Shown: positions 10,554 to 21,364, counted from the first letter of the stretch. The stretch is 64,000 bases of DNA from Symbiodinium natans (GCA_905221605.1 CAJNDS010002566.1:176501-240500), one strand, 5' to 3'. Notes: generated by a model not told the origin, from the sequence alone. Numbers and translations: made by a program.

Positions 10554-10573
10554 CTTCTCTCTATATATACATA
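10458..10573 (+). repeat. Stacked microsatellites (CTAT)n, (CGCT)n, (CT)n, (TA)n
   Basis: In order: tatctatctatctatct, then cgctcgctcgctcgctcgct, then a CT run to about 10549, then ctctatatatacatat. All are simple sequence with no coding meaning. Confidence 0.92.
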
Positions 10574-12100
10574 TGAAAGTACGGGCAAGCTTGGCCTTAG
10601 GTTACCCAAATGCCCTGCAACATGATCCACATCCAACTGCTGCCTACAAGCTTGCACATGGGTGACAGATTCGGTGTGGCAAGTGTAGTGGCGCAAGCAC
10701 CACCATGCAACACCGCATACTGCATGTCTCTGACCTTGTCTTTCTCAGTGAGATGTACAAGCAAGCTGCAGCACAATCATACAGCGAAGCGCACGATCCA
10801 GTCTGATTATTCCGATTCCGATGGGATGATGCCGGAATGGGAGACAGCCGCGGCCCTGGCATAGCTCTTTTGCCGACATGAGTGCGAGGCCTCAGCAGGA
10901 AGACGCTCCGGTCTTGAGCTTTGCTTTGCATCTGAGGCGAGAGAGGCAAGACATTGCAGGAGGCATCAGAAGAAATGACTCGAGAACCCAGCGCACGCTT
11001 GCACGCATGCCATTGTCGGTCACCATGTCTCAAGGAAGAGGATTCGACTGCGGAGTTTGCGCGGCAATGTTCGGAGCCTACAGCAAAAAGATGCTGAATG
11101 TGCATGATGCTGCCCAGACAACAGTTCCGTCGAGAGCGAGTGACATGCATGAGCTCAGCCCAGGTGCACAAAGCTGGCCGGATCTGCTGTGCACCTTCGC
11201 CTGAAAACCGCGAGTCCAAGCATCTCCGTGCATGCCCACACATTCGCACCACCAGATGAGGTCGCGGCAAGTCGCAGAACGAGGCGCGGTTGAGGTGCAA
11301 GGTTGTGCTGAGGGAAGAACGAATCAGGACGAGCACTGAGTCAAAAGTGGTGCGCCAATCAAGGCCGAGACTCTGGCAGAGTTCGGCGAGATTTGTGAGG
11401 TTCGCGGTTTGCGGTACTTTTTGCAGCGCCGGGAAGTGCCGTGCAGCGAGGGGACCAGGGACGTGAAGGGTTTACGTCAGTCAAGGCAGATGCCCACACC
11501 ATCAAGGTGGACGTCTTGCGAACTCGAGGAACCTCATTGCATCTCGTTGCTTGTGCTTGACTGACAACCATTGAAAATGATGCCCCTGATGACTGGAGGC
11601 GCTCATCCCGCCTTTTCTACCCCAGAGATGCGTGGCAGACTGCAGGCTAAGTTGAAACTTGTTGAACTCTGAGGCATTCTTGAAGGATTTTCTGAACCAT
11701 TCTGAATTATGCGCTTGCTTTCGCGCGTTGTGGTGCGCTTTCCTGGGACTTTCGGGGGGCTTCCGTGGGCTCGGGCTCCAGGAGTTGCTCACCGATTTTT
11801 GCCTCGCGGAGGGCGTGCGGTACATGCAGGCGAGGCCATCGCCATACGGGCTATATTGCGGCTATATGCCAAGAACGAGATGCTTTTGGCCCCCTAAATC
11901 GCCGCGTTTGAAGCCAGGGCCTGCACGAGGTTGCCGCGGTCTTCGCCTACATCGAGGCACTTTCTTGGCAGCGACTGTTGCTGTTGTGTGATGTTCGAAG
12001 CTGGCCAAGGCGGCGGGTGACGGTTTTCGAAGCTGCTTGCACTGTAAGATTGTCCATGCCCAGCTTTGTGTCGCGAGTGCTGACTTCATCGTTCTCCTTG
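10574..12100. other. Stretch without a recognisable gene
   Basis: The longest frame (minus strand, 10644-11336, 230 codons) has no motif and overlaps equally featureless plus-strand frames. If the TBC1D23-like gene downstream is complete, its first exons should lie in the right-hand part of this stretch, but I could not identify them. Confidence 0.4.
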
Positions 12101-12135
12101 TCGACAAAGGCAGCAAACCGCAATGCCCAACGACT

Positions 12136-13840
12136 CTGGACTGTTTCAAGATATTTACGCGGAGCTTCATGCCCTGCTTCTACGACGGAGAGGGATTTGT
12201 GATTTTGCACATCACCCTGCTCTTCTTCCGCCAGCTATTGCTGTCGGCTGCCTAGGGAGAGCCAACGTGAGCTCGACAACATCTCCAACATCTCCGGATG
12301 TGGTCCAAGGTATCACCTCCCGCACCTGCACAACCAGCTGGAAGAAGCTGGCGTCGCCCCGGTGGTGTATGCATTTGCCCTGGCTTCCTCAGAGAGTGTG
12401 TCGAAGTTTGCGCTGAGGGGTTGTAAGGCCCAAACGGAGTGAAGCGGATGCTAAGGCAACGCCATGGTTCATCACCCTGTTTGCGTACAAGACACCGCTG
12501 CAAGTCTTGCTCAGGCCCCCTGCTGACGGCTGATTTGTGCAAATTTTGGCTTGCTCGGTCGCATGTGCCGATCGTTGGTTGCAGGCTTTGGCATCGATAC
12601 ATTCGCCGAGGGGATCCCACTTTTGTACCATTTCTAGCAGTCGCTGTGATGGAGCTGGAGAAGCAAGCCTTTCTGGATGCCGAGGCCAGTAAGCCCCACT
12701 TTTTAGAGGATTGCATGGGAAGCTGCCTCAGGAGGATGACCTGAACTACGCCGTTGATCGTACCACAATAACCTCCTTGGAGAAGTTGCAAGATGTCTGG
12801 AATGCCGCAGAAATCTTGCACGCCTGGGGCTTCTCTGCTCCCATGCTGTTGCTGAATGTCCATTCGGTTTGTTTTTCATTTCGCGGGAAGCCAAGGCAAA
12901 GACCCCCAAGTCTTTCTCGTTCAGAATGTCCCGCGTTATCATGCAGGCGTGGACACTGTCGGTGTTTGTTTCGGGTTTGACCTTCAGATGTTTGGCCCTG
13001 TGCATGACGAGAACGCAGGTCAGGGAGCAACTTCGCAAGAAAGGCTCTGGCCATCCATGGGCCGACAGTGTACTGGCTCGCGCAGAGCAGGCAAATCTGC
13101 GGTCGACACCCTCTGTTCAACAGTTGTTCAGCAATGTGAGTTGCCGGGAGAGCGCAATCTTTGGGGCTGTGCAGGAGCGAAGGCTCGTGGTACTTGCCAG
13201 AGAGGTTGTGGCACAGTTCGTGCGCGTGTCTCGGTGGAACTTGCCAAGATGCGAGCTGCGAATACTTTTTGATTCTATTTTTTGTGGGGGGGGGGGGGGG
13301 GGGGTGGTAAGCGGGTGCCAGACAAAACGACGTGCTAGTGTGAGCTGTGCGCTTCCTGCCGTCACAATATGTCACAATTGCATGGCTGTCGATACGACGG
13401 GGTTAACACGCTTACGACGTGATGCCGCAGGGTCGCGCCATCTAACCATGCAGTCACATGCAGAGGCCTCTGATCCGGCATCCACGTCACTGGCCACGAG
13501 CTCGGTGCTTGTTTCCTTCATGTCCAGGTCATGTCATGTGCAGTCCCGTGGTGTCTCGAGTCGGCACGAGTCGAAGATGGATAGGCAAGAGCAATTGCTG
13601 TCAGGACTCGGTGCAGGCAGTGCCGTCTGGGCAATTACCGTCGCTTCGCTTACTGCTTCTGGACGTTCGACCTCGAAATGCGTACGATGCGGCCTGGCGC
13701 TTAGAGAAGACGCCAGAAACGTTTGCAACAGGCGCTGCAATTACGGGCGCTGCAAGTCGCTGCAATGATGACCACCGAGAGATGAACGTGACAGCATGTT
13801 TGAGGAACATCTGCCAAACGCGCTTCATTTCCATCCACCT
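12136..13840 (+). CDS. TBC1D23: TBC1D23-like protein (TBC domain plus rhodanese-like domain), multi-exon
   Basis: Exons in changing frames align in order with TBC1D23, a trans-Golgi adaptor for endosome-derived vesicles with a catalytically inactive TBC fold and a rhodanese-like domain. 12136-12186 gives LDCFKIFTRSFMPCFYD; 12310-12395 gives YHLPHLHNQLEEAGVAPVVY; 12585-12708 gives LWHRYIRRGDPTFVPFL and continues to FLE; 12732-12821 gives TITSLEKLQDVWNAAEIL; 12896 onward gives AKTPKSFSFRMSRV; about 13639-13688 gives the rhodanese strand LLLLDVRPRNAYD; 13805 onward gives EHLPNALHF. Introns 12822-12895 and 13689-13804 are GC-AG. The FLE/EDDLN join needs removal of only 23 nt. N-terminal exons and the C-terminus were not found; frames near 14050 may continue the gene. 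Assignment rests on remembered family order. Confidence 0.62.
13286..13304 (+). repeat. G19 homopolymer
   Basis: An uninterrupted run of 19 G on the + strand. Four long C runs elsewhere in the window are listed separately. Confidence 0.85.
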
Positions 13841-15265
13841 TCTCTGTCAGGGGCCTATAGGTCTAGGTCCAGTGAGTTGATCGCAGAAAGCACAATGTAC
13901 AAGCTTTGTCTGACAAGCACCAACTACGGCAGCTACGGCTTCTTGGGTTTTTGTGAGGCAGCGCCTTGCGCAGGTGAGTGCCGGCATGAGCCGGAGACCG
14001 AGATAGACCGAGCCTGGTTGTTGCAAGTGGCACTTGACAAGCGGCCGTGTCTTCGCAGGTCGCCCTCGAGCAGAACGCCTGGCAGCTGCCCTCTCCCGTG
14101 CCATCTCGGAGGCCTGTGGGAGCCCAATAATCCGATGGAAACAGGCGCAGCAAATTCCCAGCCGAGGTTGGCGGACTGGTTGGGGCACGCCCGATACTCA
14201 GACCAGTGACAGACAACCGCAAAACTTCACACCTTGTCAGTCTGCTACTGGCCAAGGAAAGGAAGCCCCCGAGGCTTCATCTCTGCATTGTTCGCGCATC
14301 GTTCCTCGGCCGAGCCTCGGTGTCAGGTGAAAGCGGGGGAGAGCACGCCGGAAGGGGGAGAGCACGCGGCGCTTGGTGCAGAGGTGTTCCAGGCGCGGTC
14401 CGAGATGACTCTGGGTATCTCTTCTACTCATTCAGGCATGGCATGGCAATCTACGACATGCGTTCAGGCCGTGGCCAAGACAACAGTATCCTCCTGGGAA
14501 ATGTATCTTTTGGCGCGTGGTACTAGGCGTTTTGAAACTACATTGCTCCAGCAGGCGATGCGCGCACAAGGGGAAACCTAACAGGCACACCACACCAGGA
14601 TGGCAAAGACCTCAACGGGCAATGAAGCAACCATACGCAAGCCTGTGGCTCTGTCAGCCACGCAACAGACAATGGCAAGGCCCCCAGGCACCGGTTGCCA
14701 TGGTTGCATGGGCATGTCACCAAACGCGTTTGCAAGGACACCCGGCCTTGCACTCATGCATTCAAATCTGCCACCGTGGTTATGTCAAGAGGAGCGGCGG
14801 GAAACACCTCCAACACGGCGCATCAGCCACAATCCATAGGTTACAGTGGTGTGGACGCCGATCATAGAGTCCGCAGCTGCTACTGCGTGTGAGCACAGTC
14901 ATCGTACGTGAAATTCGTGAAAGGGGTTGCGAGCCCAAGAGCGTGCCGTCTTTTCATGCAAAACAATGACCAGGGCATTCTGACATGGTGAGGCACTCCA
15001 AGCTGCCGCGAGCGAGGCCTGGGGTGAAGGCTGCGAGCCTGGAACAACTTCGATGATGAAGAGCGTGTGATGTGCATTGCACCACTTTTTTGACACCAGC
15101 TGTGAAGGCTGGATCTCAGAGTCTGAGAGCGCACACCTTGCGGTGCTGGGGGGGGAGGCCAGGTTAGCGTGCGTCAAAGTGGCGCGCTTGTTGAACATCA
15201 GGCCTTTCATAAGAATCATGACTGCGCAGTTATTCGGGGCTTTTGCTGAAAACAGACCCTCCCTT

Positions 15266-15278
15266 CCCCCCCCCCCCC
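15266..15278 (+). repeat. C13 homopolymer
   Basis: Uninterrupted run of 13 C within a C-rich stretch. Confidence 0.8.
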
Positions 15279-15484
15279 TCTCTCATGCCTCCCCCCCGTC
15301 AAGGCAGATTGGGACGCGGCCCAAATATGCAAAACGGATGGTGGCGGAGTGGTCGCCGCCTTGTTCGAGGCCTTGACTGTAAGCACAAAGATGTGCACGA
15401 AGAAGAAGCTCAAGATTTCTCGTAGACCTTCCAGTGCAGCTTTTGCTGTGGCAATCTCCAGCCAGTCATGTGTCCCCGCCTCCT

Positions 15485-15504
15485 CCCCCCCCCCCCCCCC
15501 CCCC
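15485..15504 (+). repeat. C20 homopolymer
   Basis: Uninterrupted run of about 20 C, followed after one G by five more. Confidence 0.85.
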
Positions 15505-16619
15505 GCCCCCGGTTGTTTTTGTACGTATTTGCGCAGGCTGGAAGCAGAAGTAGAGCTACATATACATATTGATCATATTGATGTATCTAGGGATGTGATT
15601 TTCGGTGGTGGCTTTCTGTTCCACTAAATTCCACACTGAGATAAACCTGCAGCTGTGCATAATGCGGTACCTGTTTCACCTATGACCTGTTCCCTGTCAA
15701 CATCCATTTCTCGAGTGCAAGACGAAGGCATTGACGGGCCAAATTTCTTTGCCGCGAGTGTCCGTGGTGCTGGGTGGCGCTGCAGCCCTGCAACGCGAGG
15801 CAGGTCATGGCCCAGCTGACAGAATGCGTGAGAAAAGGTGTGCAAAACGTGTGAACTTCAGGCTTGGACTGAGAGTATGCCAGGCAGAGAAGCGTGGACT
15901 GAAACTCGAGAGCTCCGCTCCTCGGGGGCCATTCTCCTCTTTAAGGTTTCAGTGAAGCAGGTGTTCCACGAGTGATGCTGGGTATAAGTCTTAAACAGTT
16001 TGTGTAGTGACGAATTGTGAGGATCTGACTATCTGAGGCTTCCTCAGCACAGAAGACTGACTCCGCCTATCCCGGCAACGTACGAGGCAAGGTGCCCAGC
16101 ATCGGGCAGCAGGATATTTGGCATTGCAGTTGACTATTGCGCCAACAGCTGCAGCACGCAGCCGTGCCAGAGGCCTACTGTCTGGAGCCTTCGCGAGCCT
16201 CCGCCAGCGAGCTCAACAGGCCCAGCAGGCCACGTGGCTGCAGATCCAACGTGCGCATCCTTTGATGGTCTGGACCCTGTTCTTTGCCAGGGCCTCGCCC
16301 AGCAGATTCAGAAAAGTTCAGATGCTGCCTGAGTTGTAAAAGCGACTGCGCCGGTTTCCTCACGGTTGCTTTGCAGTCGGCCTGCCTGCAAGTCAACGCC
16401 ATCCTGTGCCGACATGTGTCAGCGAGTCCGGGGCAATGCAATTCGTGACTTCACGATGTATGGCTGCAGTTTTTCCTTGAGCAAATGCTAGTGCGGTGTG
16501 AAGGACTACCAAGCTTTAATGTGAAGTAAGGTGCAGCCGCGTAACAGACGGTCAGCAAAGAAGGCAAGACAAGCAAGACCATTTGAAGCTCGCAGCCTTC
16601 TTCTGCGCCAAGACGAAAG

Positions 16620-18032
16620 ATGGGTGCCAGCTGTTCGGGCTGCTTCGAGCACTTTTGGCCAGGTGCCTTGGGGAAAGGTGCGATAAATGGATGTCCGGCG
16701 AGCTCGAAGGGCAGGGCGAAGAGCTCGGCCGCAGAGGTGGAGGTGCTGGTCGTTGGGGCTGGTTTGGCGGGTTTGGCCTGTGCACTGCGGCTGCAGGAAC
16801 ACGGTGTTCGAGTGCGCGTGCTGGAAGCTCGCAGCCTCGTTGGCGGACGAGCCTCGCGGGGTGGAGCCGACTGGGTCCATGGGGAACATGTCACGACCTG
16901 GAAGTATTTGAAGCGGTATAACATGCAAACGGATGGCTCCGCCAACGGCTGGGCATCGAATCTGCCGGGCGGTCCAGAGTGCTGGATCTACGTTGACGGT
17001 CAGCTTCGCGGACCAGACAGGGTACACAGCGAGCCGAACCGCTTGTTTTTTGAGAAGTTTGACCAAGTAGTGCAGGAGTGGATCGAAGCGGGGCACGAGG
17101 ACGTCAGCATGGAGACGCTGGTGGACCGCGTTTTCGATTGTCCCCCAACAGCTGACGAGCGGAGGTTGATGGAGGGAATGATGGCCGAATGGCATGCTGC
17201 CGACCTCGCCGATGTGGGTGTATACGAGGATGACCTCTACAGCGATCGCATCAAGGCCCTGGCGCGAGCACGTCCCAGTCTGTTGGACGAAGATGGTGAC
17301 GAGGGGCATTGGAAGATCGTGGGCGGTCATCAAGGCTTAGCGGAGAAGATGGCCAAGACCCTGGACTTGAGTTTGTCAACAGTGGTGGAGAAAGTGAACT
17401 GGGGAGACGCGGTGCACATCACATGCCGGGGTGGGATGTCTTTGACGGCACACGCAGCTGTCATCACTATTCCTTTGGCCTGTATCCCCGACGTTGCATT
17501 TGACCCTCCGCTACCTCAGGATAAGAGGCTGGCAGTGGAGAAGTTGGGACGAGGAGTAACCACGACCGTCTACCTGCACTTCAAGGAAAGTTTCTGGCCC
17601 GAGCGCATGGCGTTTCTTTTTCATTCGATGTCTTCTCAAGCCTTTTGGCCCGGACGCAATAGAAAAGTGCTCACGGCTTACTTCGGAGGCCGCACTGCAA
17701 ACCAACATCTACTCAGCATGAGTGATGCAGACATGACAGCCGAGATCCTCCGGCAGCTCGGTGTGATTTTTGAGAAGCCAAGTCAGGCTTTGCAAGACCT
17801 CTTCGTCAAGAGCGAAGTCCACCGATGGGACACTGATCCTTTTGCGAAGATGGCCTATTCGTACTGCCCCGTTGGCACTGCACCCCTGCGCAGCGCCTTA
17901 GGTGCTGCTTGCGGGAACCTTTTCTGGGCCGGGGAGGCCAGCCACCCCACTAAAGGCAGCTTTGCTCACGGCGCGCTGGAAGAGGGCGAGCGTGCCGCGG
18001 AGGAGGTGCTCTCCTTCCTCAGCAAGAGCTGA
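16620..18032 (+). CDS. Flavin amine oxidase / polyamine-oxidase-like protein, intronless, predicted N-myristoylated
   Basis: A single uninterrupted frame of 470 codons. The Rossmann fold is complete: VVGAGLAGLACALRL (GxGxxG at residues 46-51), the acidic end of beta-2 in VRVLEAR (Glu69) and LVGGRA (75-78). The C-terminal FAD motif NLFWAGEASHPTKGSFAHGA followed by the GERAA helix is also present. Family members oxidise amines or polyamines using FAD and release peroxide. The N-terminus MGASCSGC fits an N-myristoylation signal (Gly2, Ser6) with palmitoylatable Cys5 and Cys8, suggesting a membrane-attached enzyme. The Lys that contacts flavin N5 through water in MAO/PAO enzymes aligns here with Thr316 (LGRGVTTTVYLHF), so substrate and activity are uncertain. 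Intronless, unlike the spliced UBA3 gene 350 bp downstream on the same strand. Confidence 0.88.
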   Translation: MGASCSGCFEHFWPGALGKGAINGCPASSKGRAKSSAAEVEVLVVGAGLAGLACALRLQEHGVRVRVLEARSLVGGRASRGGADWVHGEHVTTWKYLKRYNMQTDGSANGWASNLPGGPECWIYVDGQLRGPDRVHSEPNRLFFEKFDQVVQEWIEAGHEDVSMETLVDRVFDCPPTADERRLMEGMMAEWHAADLADVGVYEDDLYSDRIKALARARPSLLDEDGDEGHWKIVGGHQGLAEKMAKTLDLSLSTVVEKVNWGDAVHITCRGGMSLTAHAAVITIPLACIPDVAFDPPLPQDKRLAVEKLGRGVTTTVYLHFKESFWPERMAFLFHSMSSQAFWPGRNRKVLTAYFGGRTANQHLLSMSDADMTAEILRQLGVIFEKPSQALQDLFVKSEVHRWDTDPFAKMAYSYCPVGTAPLRSALGAACGNLFWAGEASHPTKGSFAHGALEEGERAAEEVLSFLSKS

Positions 18033-18386
18033 GTCATTGTGCCATGTCGATTCGATTTCGCCGCGTGCAAAGGACGTGTTTTGCTTGCTTAGGTCAATAG
18101 CAGTGCAGCAGTGTGTGCCTGTAGACAACATTCAGATTCGCGAGATTCATGGTGGGGCACGGGGCTCATGTTGGTTTTCTGCCTTCTCCTGGCACGGGTT
18201 GACCCCATGGCTCTTCCAGCTGTAGGAGCTTGGTCTAGGCGTAGACTGGGCTACAGACTGACAGATGTTCGGGTGTGCTTGAACCCTTGTTGCATCGTTG
18301 CGCGGAGCAAGCTGGGCCGAAGGCCTGGAAGAGCTTGGCAGAGAGATGTGTGACAGTTTGGTGACTGCCCTGTGCAGGCCCGCAAC

Positions 18387-21240
18387 ATGCCTGAAGTTCG
18401 TAGCATAAGCCCCAGCTTCTGGCCCTCGAGCGAGAGAAGACCCAAGACAAGCATTATCTTGCGCTCGACAGGCCAGTTGCATGGGCACGTCTTCCGGGTT
18501 CTGTCCCGAAAGAGTCCTTTCGCGGACCCGGACGCTTTCGACCCTGGCGCAGCTGCCCCAGCAGAGGAGTGAGGCGACAAGGGCAGTCATCCAAAACCGG
18601 CGCAAGGCAGAGACCATCAGCTACCTCCGGGAAAGTGGCATTCTCGGACATCACATGCGTTTTGTCGGTGCGCGCTTGGTGAACCGCAACTTGAGGCTGC
18701 AAAGTTCTTGTGATCGGAGCCGGCGGCCTCGGATGCGAAATCCTCAAGGAGCAAACCTTAGTATGGGTAGGGCAGTGCGGGAGGCAAATAGAGCCCTTAG
18801 TATGGGATTTGTTCCCACACTGACATGCGTCTGGTGGACGCCAGGACCTGGCATTGTCGGGTTTTCCTGACATCCATGTCACGACCTCAGGCTCACAAGA
18901 TATGTCATGGTTGACAGACTTTGGGAAGTTGGATTCTGTTTGTGATGTTTGTGGCTTGTGGTGTGACGTACTTGATGGATATTTCACATCTTCTGACGAA
19001 CGTTGGTGACTTCCCTGCAGGGCTCATGTTCAGGCTCGATTGAACGGGTTTGACACCACTCGCACAATGACAAGAACTCACCGAGAGGAAATCGGTTGGA
19101 ACATTCAACCGGGAGGGTGCCTGGCAGTCTCAGAGGAGGGGAGCGAAGTGAGGTCATAGACATGGACACCATCGATGCCACTCAGCCGCAATGTGTTATA
19201 GGCATCTGCAGCATGTCAGTCTGAGCACGAGCAGGCGAGCACATACCTTGAGGTGACAAATCTCAACAGACAGTTCCTCTTCCGGCAGGCATTGCCCAAA
19301 TTGCATCGACCGTGGCGAAATTCCTTGTGCGTTTGTAAGCGGAAAGAGGCTGATGTGGGCAAGCCAAAAGCTGAAGTTGCCGCGGCCTTCATCAACCGCC
19401 GTCTGGGGCATCTGGGAACGAAGGCGTTGGTTTGTTTGGTATTTTTGGGATCAAGACAGGCTGCTCTGGTGCTTGGCCTGTGCAGGTCATTCCGCATGTC
19501 GGGAAAATCCAAGATTTCGACGAGACCTTCTACAGGAAGCCGGGCTCATAGAGCCACAAGAGCCAGAATGTTGGCGCATACCGCGCTAGCCCACGATCCG
19601 CCGCAACGAGGTTCAACCTGCTCATCGCCGGGCTGGATAACATCTCCGCCAGAAGGCTGCTGGCAAATTCCGAAGAGACACTGGAGACGCTGGGCTTGAT
19701 TGAGCGGCAGGCACTAAAACCAACCCAGAAAAGAGGTGGATGAACGCGACTCTGCATGACATGGTCGACCGCACCTCTGGTGAGCTGCGACCCTGGTAAT
19801 TCCTTGCAGCCACCGGTGCTGTTGCCACCGCGTTCTGCGTCATGCAAGTGGGGATCGGGGCGATGGCACCGCGACCACAGGGCAAGGAGGAACATGTGAG
19901 AACCATGTGAAAGCACGTGAAAGCTGTCAAGCTGCAGAGGCCAGACCCAAGCACTATCATTCCGCTGATTGTGGCAGCCTTAGGCTCTCCGAGGCTCTCC
20001 GAGGCTCTCCGAGGCTCTCCGAGGTTCTCCTTGGCTCTCCTTGGCCATGTTGATCCCTTGTGATGGGAGTGAGGATGGTGGCACAGAGGGCTTCAAGGGT
20101 CAGGCTCGAGCTTGTGCCTTGACCGCGGCCGCTTGTGTAGCGCTTTCTTAGCGCTTGTTGTGAATATTTGCAGGCTCGAGTGATCATCCCGACGATGACG
20201 CCCGAACCTTGAATGGCAATTTCGGTGCGGTGAGGATGGAGAGACCTCAGCAGTGAGAGCACAGGTCCTGCTTTGACTGCTCTTTGGATGCGTTTCCTCC
20301 ACAGGCCCAGCATTCGAAATGAGGAACTGGTCGAAACTTTCCCCTTGCAGGTGAACTATCCCCTGTGCACCATTGCCGAGACGCCCCCAAGCTGATGTAA
20401 GGATTGTGTGGCTGTTGGATTTCGGGATTTCGGGGGCGGCTGCGTTCTACACATTCATACGCTGTGCAAGGCCTCGCTTGCCCGAGCACTGCATCGAGTA
20501 TGCGCTGGTGGTGATGTGGGAGCTACACTGCAGCTGCACCTTCTGCTCTTTCGCTTCGTTTTGCTCACATCCATGCCGAACGCGTCCCTCACATGCGGAA
20601 GCAGGAGCAGCGGTTTCCCGGACAGAAGATGAACGCGGACTCTGTGGCCGACATGCAGTGGGTCTATGAGACGGCCAAGGCACGCGCAAGCACAGTAAGG
20701 CAGTCACTGAGGCGGAATGTAGTGTCTGTTATCGCAGGACAGAGCAGAGACCTTTGGGATTCAGGAGGGGGTGCCTGAAGTATCACGCAAGTGGCGTAAG
20801 ATGATTAGCATCAGATTGCTCAGCTGGCAGCTTCAGACAGGGAGTCACCTACCAGCTTACCATGGGTGTTGTCAAGCGAATCATTCCAGCGATTGCGCAG
20901 CGCTCTCAGTGGTCGGAGGGTGTCGCCTCGGGTGCCTGCTCCTGGTATTGGTAGTGCGAGCGGTGCTTTTGGCAGGTCGACAAATGCGTTGATATCTGCG
21001 GCGCTTGTTTCGGAAGCGTTGAAGGCTGGGTTTCAATCCGCGAATGCTCGCACGGATTTTTCTCTGAGTCCGTCGGTAGGTGTCAACCTACTGTGGGCCC
21101 GTTCTGAATAGCTACATGATGTACATGGGACAGTGGTTGTCCCAGCGACCGAGTTTCAAACAACTGCGAGCAGAAGCTTGGAACCCGTACTCAAGGACTG
21201 GTGTGTATACACACACCTTCCCGTACCAGAAGAAGGATGA
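18387..21240 (+). CDS. UBA3: NEDD8-activating enzyme E1 catalytic subunit (UBA3), about 22 exons
   Basis: UBA3 pairs with NAE1/APPBP1 to adenylate NEDD8 and carry it as a thioester before transfer to UBC12. Exons in order read: SRKSPFADPDAFDPG (about 18500-18550), ISYLRESG, CKVLVIGAGGLGCEILK (ATP site, 18696-18748), DLALSGFPDIH, VIDMDTID, VTNLNRQFLFRQ, DVGKPKAEVAAAFINRR, VIPHVGKIQDFDETFYR, NLLIAGLDNISARR, WMNATLHDMV, PDPSTIIPLI, DGGTEGFKGQ, ARVIIPTMT, SCFDCSLDAFPPQ (zinc Cys pair), VNYPLCTIAET (catalytic Cys), PRLPEHCIEY, a DMQWVYETAK exon, DRAETFGIQ (27 bp), GVTYQLTMGVVKRIIPAIA, STNALISAALVSEALK, a CGPVLNSYMMYMGQ exon and TGVYTHTFPYQKKDDC. Introns are 46-275 bp: 13 GC, 4 GA, 3 GT, all AG before G. 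Start Met (18387) and the 3' end past 21240 are uncertain; the C-terminal E2-binding domain was not traced with confidence. Confidence 0.85.
19988..20044 (+). repeat. 10-bp tandem repeat inside a UBA3 intron
   Basis: Five or six copies of 'gaggctctcc', the last ones diverged to 'ttggctctcc', occupy the middle of the 103-bp GT-AG intron 19971-20073. Confidence 0.85.
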
Positions 21241-21364
21241 TTGCACCTGTCTTAATAGCGAAGACTCGACCAAGACCAGATTCAATGATCCCGGCTCAGG
21301 TATGATTGCACCTGTCTTGAAAGCGAAAAGTAAACCAAGGCCAGATTCAATGATCCCGGCTAAG
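21237..21364 (+). repeat. 65-bp tandem duplication at the UBA3 exon/intron edge
   Basis: The block starting atgattgcacctgtctt (21237) is repeated at 21302 with about ten substitutions and small indels, including the shared ccagattcaatgatcccggc. The first copy contains the last codons of the YTHTFPYQKKDDC exon, so the duplication copies an exon end and a candidate donor. Confidence 0.8.

Larger units (their letters stand above)
13841..16610. other. Stretch without an assigned gene
   Basis: Short frames only. One at about 14050-14110 (GRPRAERLAAALSRAISEAC) reads as a plausible exon and may belong to the TBC1D23-like gene; another around 14410-14525 ends in GNVSFGAWY. Two C homopolymers lie at 15266-15278 and 15485-15504. 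No domain is recognisable. Confidence 0.35.

Noticed and set aside
10644-11336. 230-codon minus-strand frame
   Set aside because: No motif, overlapped by equally long featureless frames, and all recognisable genes are on the other strand.
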